64,000 nucleotides of DNA, taken from the NCBI GenBank assembly GCA_023231065.1, contig JALNWE010000003.1, positions 26,549 through 90,548 of the forward strand, given 5' to 3'. Within the stretch, counting starts at the first letter, position 1, and the number at the start of each line of letters is the position of its first letter. The notes beneath the pieces are model-generated. The model searched no databases and was not told where the DNA came from. It saw only the letters and a program-made list of their open reading frames with translations. Source of the stretch: Bacteroidales bacterium (GTDB lineage Bacteria; Bacteroidota; Bacteroidia; Bacteroidales; FEN-979). The translations under genes were made by a program, and so were the position numbers. Below are positions 26,886-35,794 of the stretch, piece by piece.

Positions 26886-29416
26886 TAAAAAACAATCTCA
26901 CAACCTGGGAACATGGCTTTCAGTTTATCTACTTTCTTGGCCGAGACCTTGGTATTGAACATTTTAACCGATTTGAGCTTATTCATATTTTCAAGGACAT
27001 CGATACTGCTCACCTTGGTATTATAAAACTCAAGGACAGTGAGGTTTATGAGTTTCTGGATATATTTCAGGTTCTTGACCGGAGTGCCGCTGAATTTCAG
27101 GATTTCTAATTGCATCATATTCTGAAGGGCAAGAAGATCTTCAACCTGTGTATTGGAAAAATCAAGCTCTTTCAGGTTGGGTAATCCCATGACCGGGCCC
27201 AGGTCGCTGATGGGATTTTTCGGACACCTTAAAGCCACGAGGCTGGGCATTTGTTTTACCGGGTCCAGTTGGCTTACTTCTGTTCCCGAGAACTGGAGCT
27301 CCCTTAACCTTGAAAGGCGCCCAAGCGGGGTAAGATCCTTGATTTGAAAATTTTCTGTTATCACCACCTTATCGAGGTTAGCGATCTGTTGTAGCTGAAT
27401 TTTATCGGGATTTCCTGTCAGGTTTACCTGCTGGAGTAAAACATCTTTCCAGGATTGGTCCAGATTCTTCCACCAGGATGTATTATCGAATGTTTGAAAA
27501 ATCAACATAGCGCCCACGTTTTTATCCAGAAACCGGTTGGCCTCCACCAGATTTACCTGGCTGTTATCTGCAAACACCATACGCAGGGATGTCAGGCCCC
27601 AGAGGGGACTAAGATCACCGACTGATGTATTGTCGATTAACAGTATCTCCAGATTATGGAGCCCGGAAAGAGGTTTGATCCCGGAAATTTTTGTATTGGA
27701 AGCGTTTAGGACATGTAAATCGGCCAGCTCTGCAACCGGGGCAAGGTCATCAACCCCGGTACTCTGACATTGGAGATTGCGTAACATGATAAGCCGGTTT
27801 AGCGGTTCAAGTGAAGCGACGGTGACCCTTCCACTGATATTGATGCTGTCGGTTAAAGCCAGTTTATGCAACTGCTCCGTGGTTGGGGGGGTAGATATAT
27901 CAACATAGTTATTAAATATTTTCTGCCATTCAGGAGAAAGCGCAGACCACCATTTTGTAAGCGCAACGGATTGATAAACCAGGGAAGTACCCGGATGTTT
28001 CTTTAAAAAATCCCTGACTTCAGCATCGGATACCCTTGATTGGTCGCAATATACTTTTTGTAAACCGGCGAGGCCATCCAGGGGCGCCAGGCTGGTCACC
28101 GCGGTACTATCAAAAAAGAGGATCCGAAGGCTAACCATGTTTGTAAGCGGTTCCAGGTTATCAACCTGGGTTTTGGAAAGATTCAGCAATTCAAGGTTGG
28201 TCAGCCCTGCAACCGGGGATAAGTCACTGATGGAAGTATGTCGGAAACGCAAGTCCTTCAGGGTTTTAATATCTTTTACTGGTTCAAGGCTTGTTGCTTT
28301 TGTAGCGCTGATATCCAGCATTTCAAGAGCCGGGAAAACAGGCAGGATGCTCAGGTCGGTAACCTCAGTCCCTCTCAACTTCAGGTTATGCAGGTTGGTA
28401 CAGAACCGGAGAGGTTCGAGCGTATTTACGGAAGTATTGGAGATGTCGAGCGACTCCAGCTTGTTCAGGTTGCGGAGTGGCATCAGGTCACTGACGGGGG
28501 TCCCGGAAATATTGACAGAAACCAGATCCGAAAGTTTACTAAGCGGGTCAAGATCCGAAATCAACGTGTTACCCGAAATATCGAGAGAGGTAATACGGGT
28601 GATCTGTCCCAGAAACGCGTAAAATTGAGTACCGTCTATGGGTGTAGGGATCCCTTTGATGAATGCCACCGTATCATTGTATCGCTCAATATCGGCCAAC
28701 CGGAGATTATCATCGAACACAAGATCCTTTGCAAGAATGTCCTTCCACCCTTGCGACAAACTGTTCCACCAGCGCCGGAGATCGTCCTTTTCATTGAGTT
28801 TTGTTGTATAAACACTGACAATTTTAAGCTCCCGTTTAACGGAATCATAGTTCAGCTCAATGTATCTGACTTTATTGGAATTGATGGAGTCGTCATTCAG
28901 GTTAACTCCCCTCAGGTTCCGGTTTGCCGTAACTTTAAAATAAGTAAGTCCTTCCTGGTTGGACAGTAGGCTTACATCCTGTATTGCATACTGAAATTTC
29001 GCCCCTTTGAAAAAGAAATCAACATCACTCAGGTAGGCAGGCATATCTTTATAGAGCGGCACCAACCGGTTATCGTCAAGGTCATCTTCCACCTGGACTT
29101 CCTCATCCCATGTAAATTTCAGGTAGCTTTTGGCGATGATGGTTTGTTTTTCATTGACAGAGTTCCTGCGGTCAGCTAAAAAATTGAGGGTGCTTTCATA
29201 AAATTTCACCAATGGGACTACCTGCAATTTAAAAGTATCTACTTTATTGGCAGGAATTCTCCCGGCTTTGAACTTCAGCTGTTGCGCGCCAGATGCCCCA
29301 CCTTTCTTTTTCACCGTTGTCGCGGGTTTCTGCTTAGAAGTGGTTTTCTTTTGGGCCGTAACCTGCCCAATGCCAACAAATGCCAGGATGACCAGCAGGA
29401 TATAGAATTTTCGCAT
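26882..29416 (-). CDS. Exported three-module leucine-rich-repeat protein
   Basis: An 844-residue exported protein (signal peptide 1-21). Residues 60-210 form a helix-plus-beta domain I do not recognise. Then three modules follow, each opening with a WW helix (RRWWNSLSQGWKDIL at 214, TKWWSALSPEWQKIF at 487, TSWWKNLDQSWKDVL at 646), continuing with SDS22/internalin-like repeats of 22-23 residues (pattern LxxLxxLdISnTxVsdLxPL) and, at their ends, a cap with a pattern like FLKKHPGTSLVYQ (464-481, 626-641, 827-844). LRRs usually bind proteins, so an adhesin or receptor role is plausible. It sits last but one of a five-gene operon. Confidence 0.82.
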   Translation of the reverse strand: MRKFYILLVILAFVGIGQVTAQKKTTSKQKPATTVKKKGGASGAQQLKFKAGRIPANKVDTFKLQVVPLVKFYESTLNFLADRRNSVNEKQTIIAKSYLKFTWDEEVQVEDDLDDNRLVPLYKDMPAYLSDVDFFFKGAKFQYAIQDVSLLSNQEGLTYFKVTANRNLRGVNLNDDSINSNKVRYIELNYDSVKRELKIVSVYTTKLNEKDDLRRWWNSLSQGWKDILAKDLVFDDNLRLADIERYNDTVAFIKGIPTPIDGTQFYAFLGQITRITSLDISGNTLISDLDPLSKLSDLVSVNISGTPVSDLMPLRNLNKLESLDISNTSVNTLEPLRFCTNLHNLKLRGTEVTDLSILPVFPALEMLDISATKATSLEPVKDIKTLKDLRFRHTSISDLSPVAGLTNLELLNLSKTQVDNLEPLTNMVSLRILFFDSTAVTSLAPLDGLAGLQKVYCDQSRVSDAEVRDFLKKHPGTSLVYQSVALTKWWSALSPEWQKIFNNYVDISTPPTTEQLHKLALTDSINISGRVTVASLEPLNRLIMLRNLQCQSTGVDDLAPVAELADLHVLNASNTKISGIKPLSGLHNLEILLIDNTSVGDLSPLWGLTSLRMVFADNSQVNLVEANRFLDKNVGAMLIFQTFDNTSWWKNLDQSWKDVLLQQVNLTGNPDKIQLQQIANLDKVVITENFQIKDLTPLGRLSRLRELQFSGTEVSQLDPVKQMPSLVALRCPKNPISDLGPVMGLPNLKELDFSNTQVEDLLALQNMMQLEILKFSGTPVKNLKYIQKLINLTVLEFYNTKVSSIDVLENMNKLKSVKMFNTKVSAKKVDKLKAMFPGCEIVFY

Positions 29417-29422
29417 GCGCTA

Positions 29423-30259
29423 TTAATTTGAACGTGAATAATGTTGTAACAGTTCCTTTTTCTCCTGTTCCGTTACCCGCAGGATGTTGGAGATCAGCCA
29501 ACCCGAATTCATCTCGTTACGGTTAAAATAAGAGACCTCAAAATACCAGCCCGGAACCTGGAAAATATGAAATTTAACGTTGTCAACAGATACAAAGCTC
29601 AGGTTGTTGTTTTTCATTTCCATGACAAACAATGCCATCATATCAGGATTATAATCCTTTTTAAGATAATAATCAAGGGTTGAAGGATCGCGGAAAACCT
29701 TGTGAAGGTTCATGAAATCGAGCTCATGGCTCATCGGGTGGATAAAGAATTTCAGGTTTGCCGTATCGTTAACATGCGTAAACCATGATTCGAACCGGTC
29801 AAAGTAAACATTTGAGAACATCCATTTATATCCCCCGTTCTGCTTCTCTAATTCCAGGTAAAGGATAATGGTGACCTTCTCTTTTTTGTATAAAAAGGTT
29901 GTTGAAACTTCCGCGAACCAGGAACCACCGTGAAAATCAAGAAATATGGGATTCTTTTTATTGAGTGCCTGTTCGATAAAAACAAATTTTGTATCATCGC
30001 TGATACTGGTGTTGGATTGATCGAAAAGCATTTTCACATAACCCTTCCGGGCCTTGAGGTCACGAAAACCGGGATCCCCCGGATACAACCTGTTTCCCTG
30101 AATATCCTCTTCCCCGTTGAACCGTAAAAAAAACTGGTTCATCTGTTTGGTCTGGGCATAAAACACCGTTTCATCCGGTGAGAAACTACCGATCGAGCCC
30201 TGCGAAATAGCAAACAAGGGCAGAAGAAAAAACAGTAAAAAATAGTTAACTCTCAACAA
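29423..30259 (-). CDS. Exported protein of unknown function
   Basis: A 278-residue protein with a signal peptide (MLRVNYFLLFFLLPLFAISQG). The mature part is rich in aromatic and charged residues, with alternating beta patterns (FLDFHGGSWFAEVSTTFLYKK split as FLDFHGGSW then AEVSTTFLYKK, VTIILYLEL, KFHIFQVPGWYFEVSYFNR) suggesting a single beta-sandwich or NTF2-like fold. No catalytic motif and no family recognised. It lies 6 bases before the LRR gene and 29 bases after the next upstream gene, so it is part of the operon and may work with the LRR protein. Confidence 0.65.
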   Translation of the reverse strand: MLRVNYFLLFFLLPLFAISQGSIGSFSPDETVFYAQTKQMNQFFLRFNGEEDIQGNRLYPGDPGFRDLKARKGYVKMLFDQSNTSISDDTKFVFIEQALNKKNPIFLDFHGGSWFAEVSTTFLYKKEKVTIILYLELEKQNGGYKWMFSNVYFDRFESWFTHVNDTANLKFFIHPMSHELDFMNLHKVFRDPSTLDYYLKKDYNPDMMALFVMEMKNNNLSFVSVDNVKFHIFQVPGWYFEVSYFNRNEMNSGWLISNILRVTEQEKKELLQHYSRSN

Positions 30260-30288
30260 TTCCTAAATCCTAATTCCTCAATTCAAAT

Positions 30289-30867
30289 TTATTTCGAGGT
30301 TTCTTTCACCCGGATATCGCCTAACATAACATCCCAGAAACCAATGGTCCTGCCACCGATCTGGGTCTCTTTACGTTTTACATAAACAGTGATATCTTTT
30401 TTGGTAGTATCTTCATAAACCAGTCCTTTTTCCTTGTCATAACCCTGGAAACGCTGGTAAACGGTGATCACCCCCACATAGGTGCCATCTGGCTGGCGTT
30501 CAAGATCACTCACATACTGTATTTTATACCAGTCGATGGCCACCTTGCTATAGTTAAGTTGCATGAGACGGTCAAAATACTCACGCACTTTATAATAATT
30601 TACATCCTGCCTGTTCAGCGAAGAAACTCCGATTTCGCTGCTTTCCATGAACAACTCCACGGCCCTTTCAATGACCCGCTGGGCATCAGACCACTGGGTT
30701 TCTTTATCTCCGATGATGCTGATGTACTTGCTCAGGTCACGGACTTTTTCAAGGGCAAGACTGTCGATTGCCTGTTTACGCTGGGGGGAAAGATTATCCT
30801 GGGCAGAAGCCCTGAAGGTCACAGTTGAAAAGGTAACTGCTATGATCAAAAAAAGAAGCTTTCTCAT
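30289..30867 (-). CDS. Exported NTF2-like protein (tentative)
   Basis: The 192-residue protein has a signal peptide with cleavage near RASAQ. Helices at about 40-110 (DAQRVIERAVELFMESS, YYKVREYFDRLMQL) are followed by a beta-rich part (WYKIQYVSDL, GTYVGVITVYQRFQGY, ITVYVKRKE), a layout like NTF2/SnoaL proteins; this is inferred from the pattern of secondary structure only. The N-terminal domain of the downstream LRR protein has the same order of helices and strands, so they may be related. Function unknown. It sits 4 bases behind the lipoprotein gene and is surely in the same operon. Confidence 0.6.
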   Translation of the reverse strand: MRKLLFLIIAVTFSTVTFRASAQDNLSPQRKQAIDSLALEKVRDLSKYISIIGDKETQWSDAQRVIERAVELFMESSEIGVSSLNRQDVNYYKVREYFDRLMQLNYSKVAIDWYKIQYVSDLERQPDGTYVGVITVYQRFQGYDKEKGLVYEDTTKKDITVYVKRKETQIGGRTIGFWDVMLGDIRVKETSK

Positions 30868-30871
30868 GGTT

Positions 30872-31699
30872 TTACTTTTTGATTAAATCGAGTTCTTTGA
30901 TTTTTCCGTTGGCATCGAGTTGCATGGCATCGATCATGTTCTTATTGGCCTTCTGATCCCTGATAAAGTTGAGGTACCGGCTGATCGTCGTGGGTTTATC
31001 ATAATCAACGATTGAACCTTCGCGGCTGATAATGATCAGGACCGGTGCATCATCCGATGAAAAGAACTGCAGGGCGCTTTTGATTGAAGCATCAGCCTGG
31101 GTCAGGTTGCCTGACCGGGCAGAATTTGCAATCGTGGTAAAGGCGTTTTCAAGTTGTGTTTTTACCGGGAGATTGGCTTCTGAATTGAAAGAACGCATGT
31201 CCCTGATCTTTTTCTCCAGACGCGAAATTAATTCACCAATTTCGGGATCCTTCAGGTTCTGGGATTTGATCGCATCAAGCTCACCCTCAAGCTGGTCAGC
31301 GGTTTTATTATCCTTGTTCAGGATCAGGTCAAGCAGCTTCGCCCGCGCCGCATCCACCTTCAGGGCATTGGCCTTGGCCTGATCGGCATAGGATTGTTTC
31401 AACTTCTGCGAAGCTTCCAGCAACAACTGGTTCAGCGTGGGATCTTTGTAATTTTTATTGGTGATATCCGAAATCAGGCGGTCCTGATCTTCGAGGGAAA
31501 GGGTTGAAGAACCATCGACAATCGATTGAAGCTGCTTTTTTGCCGTTTCTATCTGCGCTTTCCGTTCTTTTTTCGAGATTTTACCGGTCGATTTGCAGCC
31601 GTCGGTACCAATGGCTATTAAGGCGATCAGCAAAATATACATAAAATGCCGCCACCTGATTGTCCTGCATTTATCCAATATTTCAGTCATAGTATCCAA
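30872..31699 (-). CDS. Helical lipoprotein of unknown function
   Basis: The 275-residue protein has a basic n-region (KCRTIRWRHF), a hydrophobic core (MYILLIALIAIGT) and a cysteine in TDGCKS, which looks like a lipoprotein signal, although the lipobox is not canonical. Methionine 1 or 4 is preferred over the one at residue 20 because the positive charges lie before it. Residues 40-190 are almost wholly helical and rich in K, E, Q and A, fitting a coiled coil or TPR-like helical bundle. It is the first gene of the operon; upstream lies an array of 7-base repeats, with no clear -7 box. Confidence 0.62.
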   Translation of the reverse strand: MDTMTEILDKCRTIRWRHFMYILLIALIAIGTDGCKSTGKISKKERKAQIETAKKQLQSIVDGSSTLSLEDQDRLISDITNKNYKDPTLNQLLLEASQKLKQSYADQAKANALKVDAARAKLLDLILNKDNKTADQLEGELDAIKSQNLKDPEIGELISRLEKKIRDMRSFNSEANLPVKTQLENAFTTIANSARSGNLTQADASIKSALQFFSSDDAPVLIIISREGSIVDYDKPTTISRYLNFIRDQKANKNMIDAMQLDANGKIKELDLIKK

Positions 31700-31717
31700 T
31701 TTTGATTAATATACACT

Positions 31718-31773
31718 CATTTATCATTTATCATTTATCATTTATCATTTATCGCCCATCACTTATCAATTGT
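31718..31773. repeat. Heptamer array CATTTAT, five exact copies plus decayed ones
   Basis: Five consecutive CATTTAT units lie at 31718-31752, followed by CGCCCAT, CACTTAT and CAATTGT, which keep the 7-base register. The array fills the gap between the operon at 30872-31699 and gcvT and does not look coding. Confidence 0.85.
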
Positions 31774-31779
31774 TACTTG

Positions 31780-32877
31780 TCACTTGCTTTCCCCTTTATA
31801 AAACGGAAATTTCACCACTTTTGCCCGCAGGATCTTTTCCCTGATCCTGATATGGATCCCGCTGCCTTCTTTAGAAAGCGCCGTTGGCACATAACCCATT
31901 CCAATGGGGATCTTTACCGAAGGTCCCATGGTCCCTGAGGTTACCTCCCCGATCTTGTTACCCTGGGCATCCACAATTTCATATTCATGGCGTGGAATTC
32001 CTTTATCCACCATTTCAAAACCCACAAGGCGGTGTTTGACGCCTTCCTGTTTTTGTTTCAGCAGGTAAGGTTTATTGATAAACGTCTTATAGTCAGTGAA
32101 TTTCGTGATCCATCCCAATCCGGCTTCGATGGGCGAAGTAGTGTCATTGATGTCATTGCCATAGAGGCAATAACCCATTTCAAGGCGGAGGGTATCACGG
32201 GCGCCAAGTCCGATTGGTTTAATTCCAAATTCCTGTCCGGCTTCAAATACCGCTTTCCAGATTTTTGGGGCGTCTTCGTTCGCCATATAGATTTCGCATC
32301 CTCCTGAACCGGTGTAACCGGTGGTAGCAAAAATAACACCCGGAACACCTGCAAAAGTCAGCTTTTTGAAGGTATAATATTCCATATCGGTCACCGGTGT
32401 ACCTGTAAGTTTCTGCATGGCCTTCAGCGCCAAAGGGCCCTGAATGGCCAACTGGGCAAATTCATCGGAAGCGTTGTAAAGGGTAGCCCCCATTTTATTT
32501 TGTTTATTACACCAGTTCCAGTCTTTTTCAATGTTTGCAGCATTGACCACAAGCATATAAATATCATCGGCTACTTTATAGACCAGCAGGTCATCCACAA
32601 TGCCACCGGTTTCGTTCGGGAAACAGGAATATTGTACTTTTCCGGGAACCAGCTTGGAGGCGTCGTTGGAGGTGACCCATTGGACAAAGTCAAGGGCTTT
32701 GGGCCCCTTTACCCAAAATTCTCCCATGTGGGATACATCGAAAACGCCCACAGATTTGCGAACGGTTTCATGTTCGGCGTTAACACCTTCATACTGCAGC
32801 GGCATATAATAGCCGGCGAATGGCACCATTTTGGCGCCCAGGGCTTCGTGAAATTTAGTAAATGCTGTATTTTTCAT
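31780..32877 (-). CDS. gcvT: Aminomethyltransferase (glycine cleavage T protein)
   Basis: GcvT moves the methylene group from the aminomethyl-lipoyl H protein to tetrahydrofolate, releasing ammonia. The ATG at 32877 gives 365 residues with the family N-terminus (FTKFHEALGAKMVPFAGYYMPLQY), HMGEFWVKG, the GTGC-like LNDPTSP-region seen here as TTGYTGSGGCEIYM, GLGARDTLRLEMGYCLYG and the C-terminal GTMGPSVKIPIGMGYV. The frame continues upstream to 32931 without supporting similarity. The other glycine cleavage genes are not in the window. A -7 box precedes it. Confidence 0.95.
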   Translation of the reverse strand: MKNTAFTKFHEALGAKMVPFAGYYMPLQYEGVNAEHETVRKSVGVFDVSHMGEFWVKGPKALDFVQWVTSNDASKLVPGKVQYSCFPNETGGIVDDLLVYKVADDIYMLVVNAANIEKDWNWCNKQNKMGATLYNASDEFAQLAIQGPLALKAMQKLTGTPVTDMEYYTFKKLTFAGVPGVIFATTGYTGSGGCEIYMANEDAPKIWKAVFEAGQEFGIKPIGLGARDTLRLEMGYCLYGNDINDTTSPIEAGLGWITKFTDYKTFINKPYLLKQKQEGVKHRLVGFEMVDKGIPRHEYEIVDAQGNKIGEVTSGTMGPSVKIPIGMGYVPTALSKEGSGIHIRIREKILRAKVVKFPFYKGESK

Positions 32878-32904
32878 TGGTTTGAAATATATAAATAAAC
32901 GGTA

Positions 32905-32912
32905 CAAATTTA
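32905..32912 (-). promoter_or_regulatory. Bacteroidota -7 box ahead of gcvT
   Basis: Reads TAAATTTG on the minus strand and lies 27 bases before the gcvT ATG. No TTTG element is seen at the usual spacing. Confidence 0.4.
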
Positions 32913-32986
32913 GGAAAAATTGTCCCGGCAACGCCCCAATGTTTATATATTAAAGGAAATGTTAATATGTTCGGCATTATTTTTTT

Positions 32987-32994
32987 TACTTTTG
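32987..32994 (+). promoter_or_regulatory. Bacteroidota -7 box very close to a start codon
   Basis: TACTTTTG behind a T-run, 4 bases before the ATG of the dehydratase gene. If used, transcription would start at or inside the first codons, so the transcript would be leaderless or the true start lies later. Confidence 0.35.
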
Positions 32995-32998
32995 AACC

Positions 32999-34861
32999 AT
33001 GTTAATAACAAAGGAAAATACCCCGCGGTGGTTTATCTTTCTCATTGATATTGCCATCGTTATATCATCGGTTATATTAGCTTATTTATTGCGGTTCAAC
33101 TTTGCGATACCGATGTCTGAGTTGGCCCCCCTCCCCCAGATCCTCCTCTATATTATTCTGGTACGGACCGTGAGTTTCCTGATCGCCCGCTCCTATGCCA
33201 GCATCATCCGCTATACCAGTACCGGAGATGCGCTAAGGGTTTTTGCCACGATCCTGAGCGGTAGTATTATTTTTGCATTGACGAATTTGGCCACCTACCT
33301 TTTCGACCGGTTTTTCTTCATTCCTTTTTCGATCATTATCATCGATTTCCTGGCGACTTCCTTTGGCATGATTTCGTTCCGCCTTTTAGTCAAACTGGCT
33401 TTTCTGGAATTCCTGCACCCCGAACGCGAGAAGGCAAATGTAGTGATCTACGGGGCCGGCGAAGCAGGGATCTCGGCCAAACGGACCCTTGATCGCGATG
33501 CCGGCACCAAATATACCGTACTGGCTTTCCTTGATGATAACGTAAATAAACAAGGGAAAAAGCTGGAGGGGGTTACCATCCTTGATCCTGGAAAACTGGA
33601 CCATCTCCTTACATCCAACACAATCTCACAGGTGATCCTGGCGACCGAACATTTCGATCTTGCAAAAAAACAGGTGTTGGTGGATAAATGCCTTACCTTC
33701 AACACCCGTGTCCTGACCGTTCCTCCCATGATCAGGTGGATCCATGGAGAATTGAGTTTCAACCAGATCCGCAACATCAATATTGAAGAACTACTTGAAC
33801 GTGAAGAGATCAAATTAGATGAACAGAAAATATCAAAAGATCTCACGGGAAAAGTGATCCTGATCACCGGCGCCTCCGGATCAATCGGAAGTGAGCTTGT
33901 CAGACAGATATCTGATTTTGCGCCCAAGAAATTGATCCTGATTGATCAATCCGAAACGCCCCTTCACGCGCTTACCCTCGAATCGGAAGAATTCAACAGG
34001 GGGGCTTCCATCGAATTTATCCTCTGCGATATTTGTAATGAACCGAGGATGCGCAGTATCTTTGAAACTTTTAAACCCGATATCGTTTACCATGCAGCGG
34101 CCTATAAACATGTTCCCATGATGGAGTCCAACCCCGTGGAAGCAGTCCTCACCAACGTGCAGGGGACCTGTATTGTCGCTGACCTTTCACTGGAATCCGG
34201 GGTACGGAAATTCATCATGATCTCCACCGATAAAGCGGTAAACCCAACCAATGTGATGGGCGCTTCCAAGCGGATTGCCGAAATTTATACCCAGGCCATG
34301 AACGCGAAGGATAAAACCCGGTTCATCACTACCCGATTTGGGAATGTGCTGGGATCCAGCGGCTCGGTAATCCCTCTTTTCAGAAGTCAGATTGAAAAAG
34401 GAGGCCCCGTTACCATTACCCACCCCGAAGTCACCCGTTTCTTCATGACCATCCCCGAAGCATGTCAGCTGGTCCTGGAAGCAGGTACGATTGGTAAGGG
34501 GGGCGAGATCTTCATCTTCGACATGGGGAAACCTGTCAGGATCCTTGATCTTGCAAAAAAAATGATCCAACTGTCAGGGTTCACGCCTGATAAGGAAATA
34601 CCCATTAAATTTACCGGTTTACGGCCCGGGGAAAAGCTTTATGAAGAGCTGCTCAACATCGAGGAAAATTCCTTGCCCACCTACCATCCGCTCATCATGA
34701 TCGCGAAAGTAAGGGAATACCAACCCGACGAAGTCACACGGGAGGTCACTGAGCTCATCCGGATGACCCCCCTGAAATCCAATTTCGACATCGTCAGGAA
34801 AATGAAAGAAATTGTCCCGGAATACAAAAGCCAGAACTCTATCTACGAACAATTAGACTAA
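32999..34861 (+). CDS. Membrane nucleotide-sugar 4,6-dehydratase (CapD/PglF type)
   Basis: The 620-residue protein has four membrane helices in the first 130 residues, a first Rossmann domain (VVIYGAGEAGISAKRTL, about 143-160) and a second with GASGSIGSELVRQ near residue 290. MISTDKAVNPTNVMGASKR carries the MxxxK catalytic motif that replaces YxxxK in FlaA1/PglF UDP-GlcNAc 4,6-dehydratases, and LRPGEKLYEELL is the usual substrate-binding end. It should make the keto-sugar precursor for bacillosamine or similar sugars in surface glycans. miaA starts 8 bases after its stop. The exact product is not determined. Confidence 0.9.
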   Translation: MLITKENTPRWFIFLIDIAIVISSVILAYLLRFNFAIPMSELAPLPQILLYIILVRTVSFLIARSYASIIRYTSTGDALRVFATILSGSIIFALTNLATYLFDRFFFIPFSIIIIDFLATSFGMISFRLLVKLAFLEFLHPEREKANVVIYGAGEAGISAKRTLDRDAGTKYTVLAFLDDNVNKQGKKLEGVTILDPGKLDHLLTSNTISQVILATEHFDLAKKQVLVDKCLTFNTRVLTVPPMIRWIHGELSFNQIRNINIEELLEREEIKLDEQKISKDLTGKVILITGASGSIGSELVRQISDFAPKKLILIDQSETPLHALTLESEEFNRGASIEFILCDICNEPRMRSIFETFKPDIVYHAAAYKHVPMMESNPVEAVLTNVQGTCIVADLSLESGVRKFIMISTDKAVNPTNVMGASKRIAEIYTQAMNAKDKTRFITTRFGNVLGSSGSVIPLFRSQIEKGGPVTITHPEVTRFFMTIPEACQLVLEAGTIGKGGEIFIFDMGKPVRILDLAKKMIQLSGFTPDKEIPIKFTGLRPGEKLYEELLNIEENSLPTYHPLIMIAKVREYQPDEVTREVTELIRMTPLKSNFDIVRKMKEIVPEYKSQNSIYEQLD

Positions 34862-34869
34862 TATCCGCC

Positions 34870-35769
34870 ATGCTGACAATTCTCGGTCCGACTGCAACCG
34901 GTAAAACAGCGCTTGCTGCCCGCGTGGCTTACGAGCTGAACGGAGAGGTTATTTCTGCCGATTCGAGACAGGTTTACAGAAGAATGGACATTGGGACCGG
35001 GAAAGACTTTGCAGATTATATCATTGAAGGGGCCCCGGTACCTTATCATCTCATTGATATCGCGGAACCAGGCACGGAATATAATATTTTCCGTTATCAA
35101 CAGGATTTTCTGAGAGTATATGGCGATATCAAAGATAGAGGAAAATTACCCGTCCTGTGCGGGGGTTCCGGAATGTATCTTGAATCCGTGCTTAAGGGGT
35201 ACCATTTACCGGAAGTGCAGCGCGATCCTATTTATACTGAATCACTGTTGAATAAAACAGAGGAAGGGTTGACAGATATTCTCCGGTCTTTAAAAACCCT
35301 CCATAATAAGACCGATCTTGAAGACCGCGACCGGTTGATAAGGGCTATAGAAATAGAGATGAAAGCGCGTGGGAACAATTCAGGACCTGCGTTTCCCAAA
35401 ATATCATCCACGGTTTTCGGGATCTGGTTTCCCCGTGGCTTACTGAAGAAGAGGATCACCGACCGTCTTCAGGGCAGACTTGAAAATGGTATGATCGCCG
35501 AAATCGAGCAATTGCTTAAAAGCGGGATCACTCCCGAAAGGTTAATGCGGTATGGTTTGGAATATAAATCCGGAACGCGGTTTGTTACCGGGGAGATATC
35601 CTTTGACGAATTGTTCAATTCCCTTAACACCGCCATTCACCAGTTCTCAAAACGGCAAATGACATGGTTCAGAAGGATGGAAAGGCAGGGACTTAAAATT
35701 CACTGGATCGACGGCAGATGGGCCCTCCGGGAAAAGATGGCCTTTATCATCGACCATCTTCCTGATTAA
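34870..35769 (+). CDS. miaA: tRNA dimethylallyltransferase
   Basis: MiaA adds a dimethylallyl group to N6 of adenosine 37 in tRNAs reading codons that start with U. The 299 residues contain the P-loop GPTATGKT (6-13), ISADSRQVYRRMDIGTGK with the catalytic Asp, LCGGSGMYLESVLKG, and DRDRLIRAIEIE, all characteristic. The protein follows the dehydratase by 8 bases and is likely cotranscribed. DIGTGKDFADYIIEG and the shorter middle resemble the second MiaA type of Bacteroidota, which often carry two copies. Confidence 0.94.
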   Translation: MLTILGPTATGKTALAARVAYELNGEVISADSRQVYRRMDIGTGKDFADYIIEGAPVPYHLIDIAEPGTEYNIFRYQQDFLRVYGDIKDRGKLPVLCGGSGMYLESVLKGYHLPEVQRDPIYTESLLNKTEEGLTDILRSLKTLHNKTDLEDRDRLIRAIEIEMKARGNNSGPAFPKISSTVFGIWFPRGLLKKRITDRLQGRLENGMIAEIEQLLKSGITPERLMRYGLEYKSGTRFVTGEISFDELFNSLNTAIHQFSKRQMTWFRRMERQGLKIHWIDGRWALREKMAFIIDHLPD

Positions 35770-35794
35770 AAAAACACACACATCATGTATGGTT

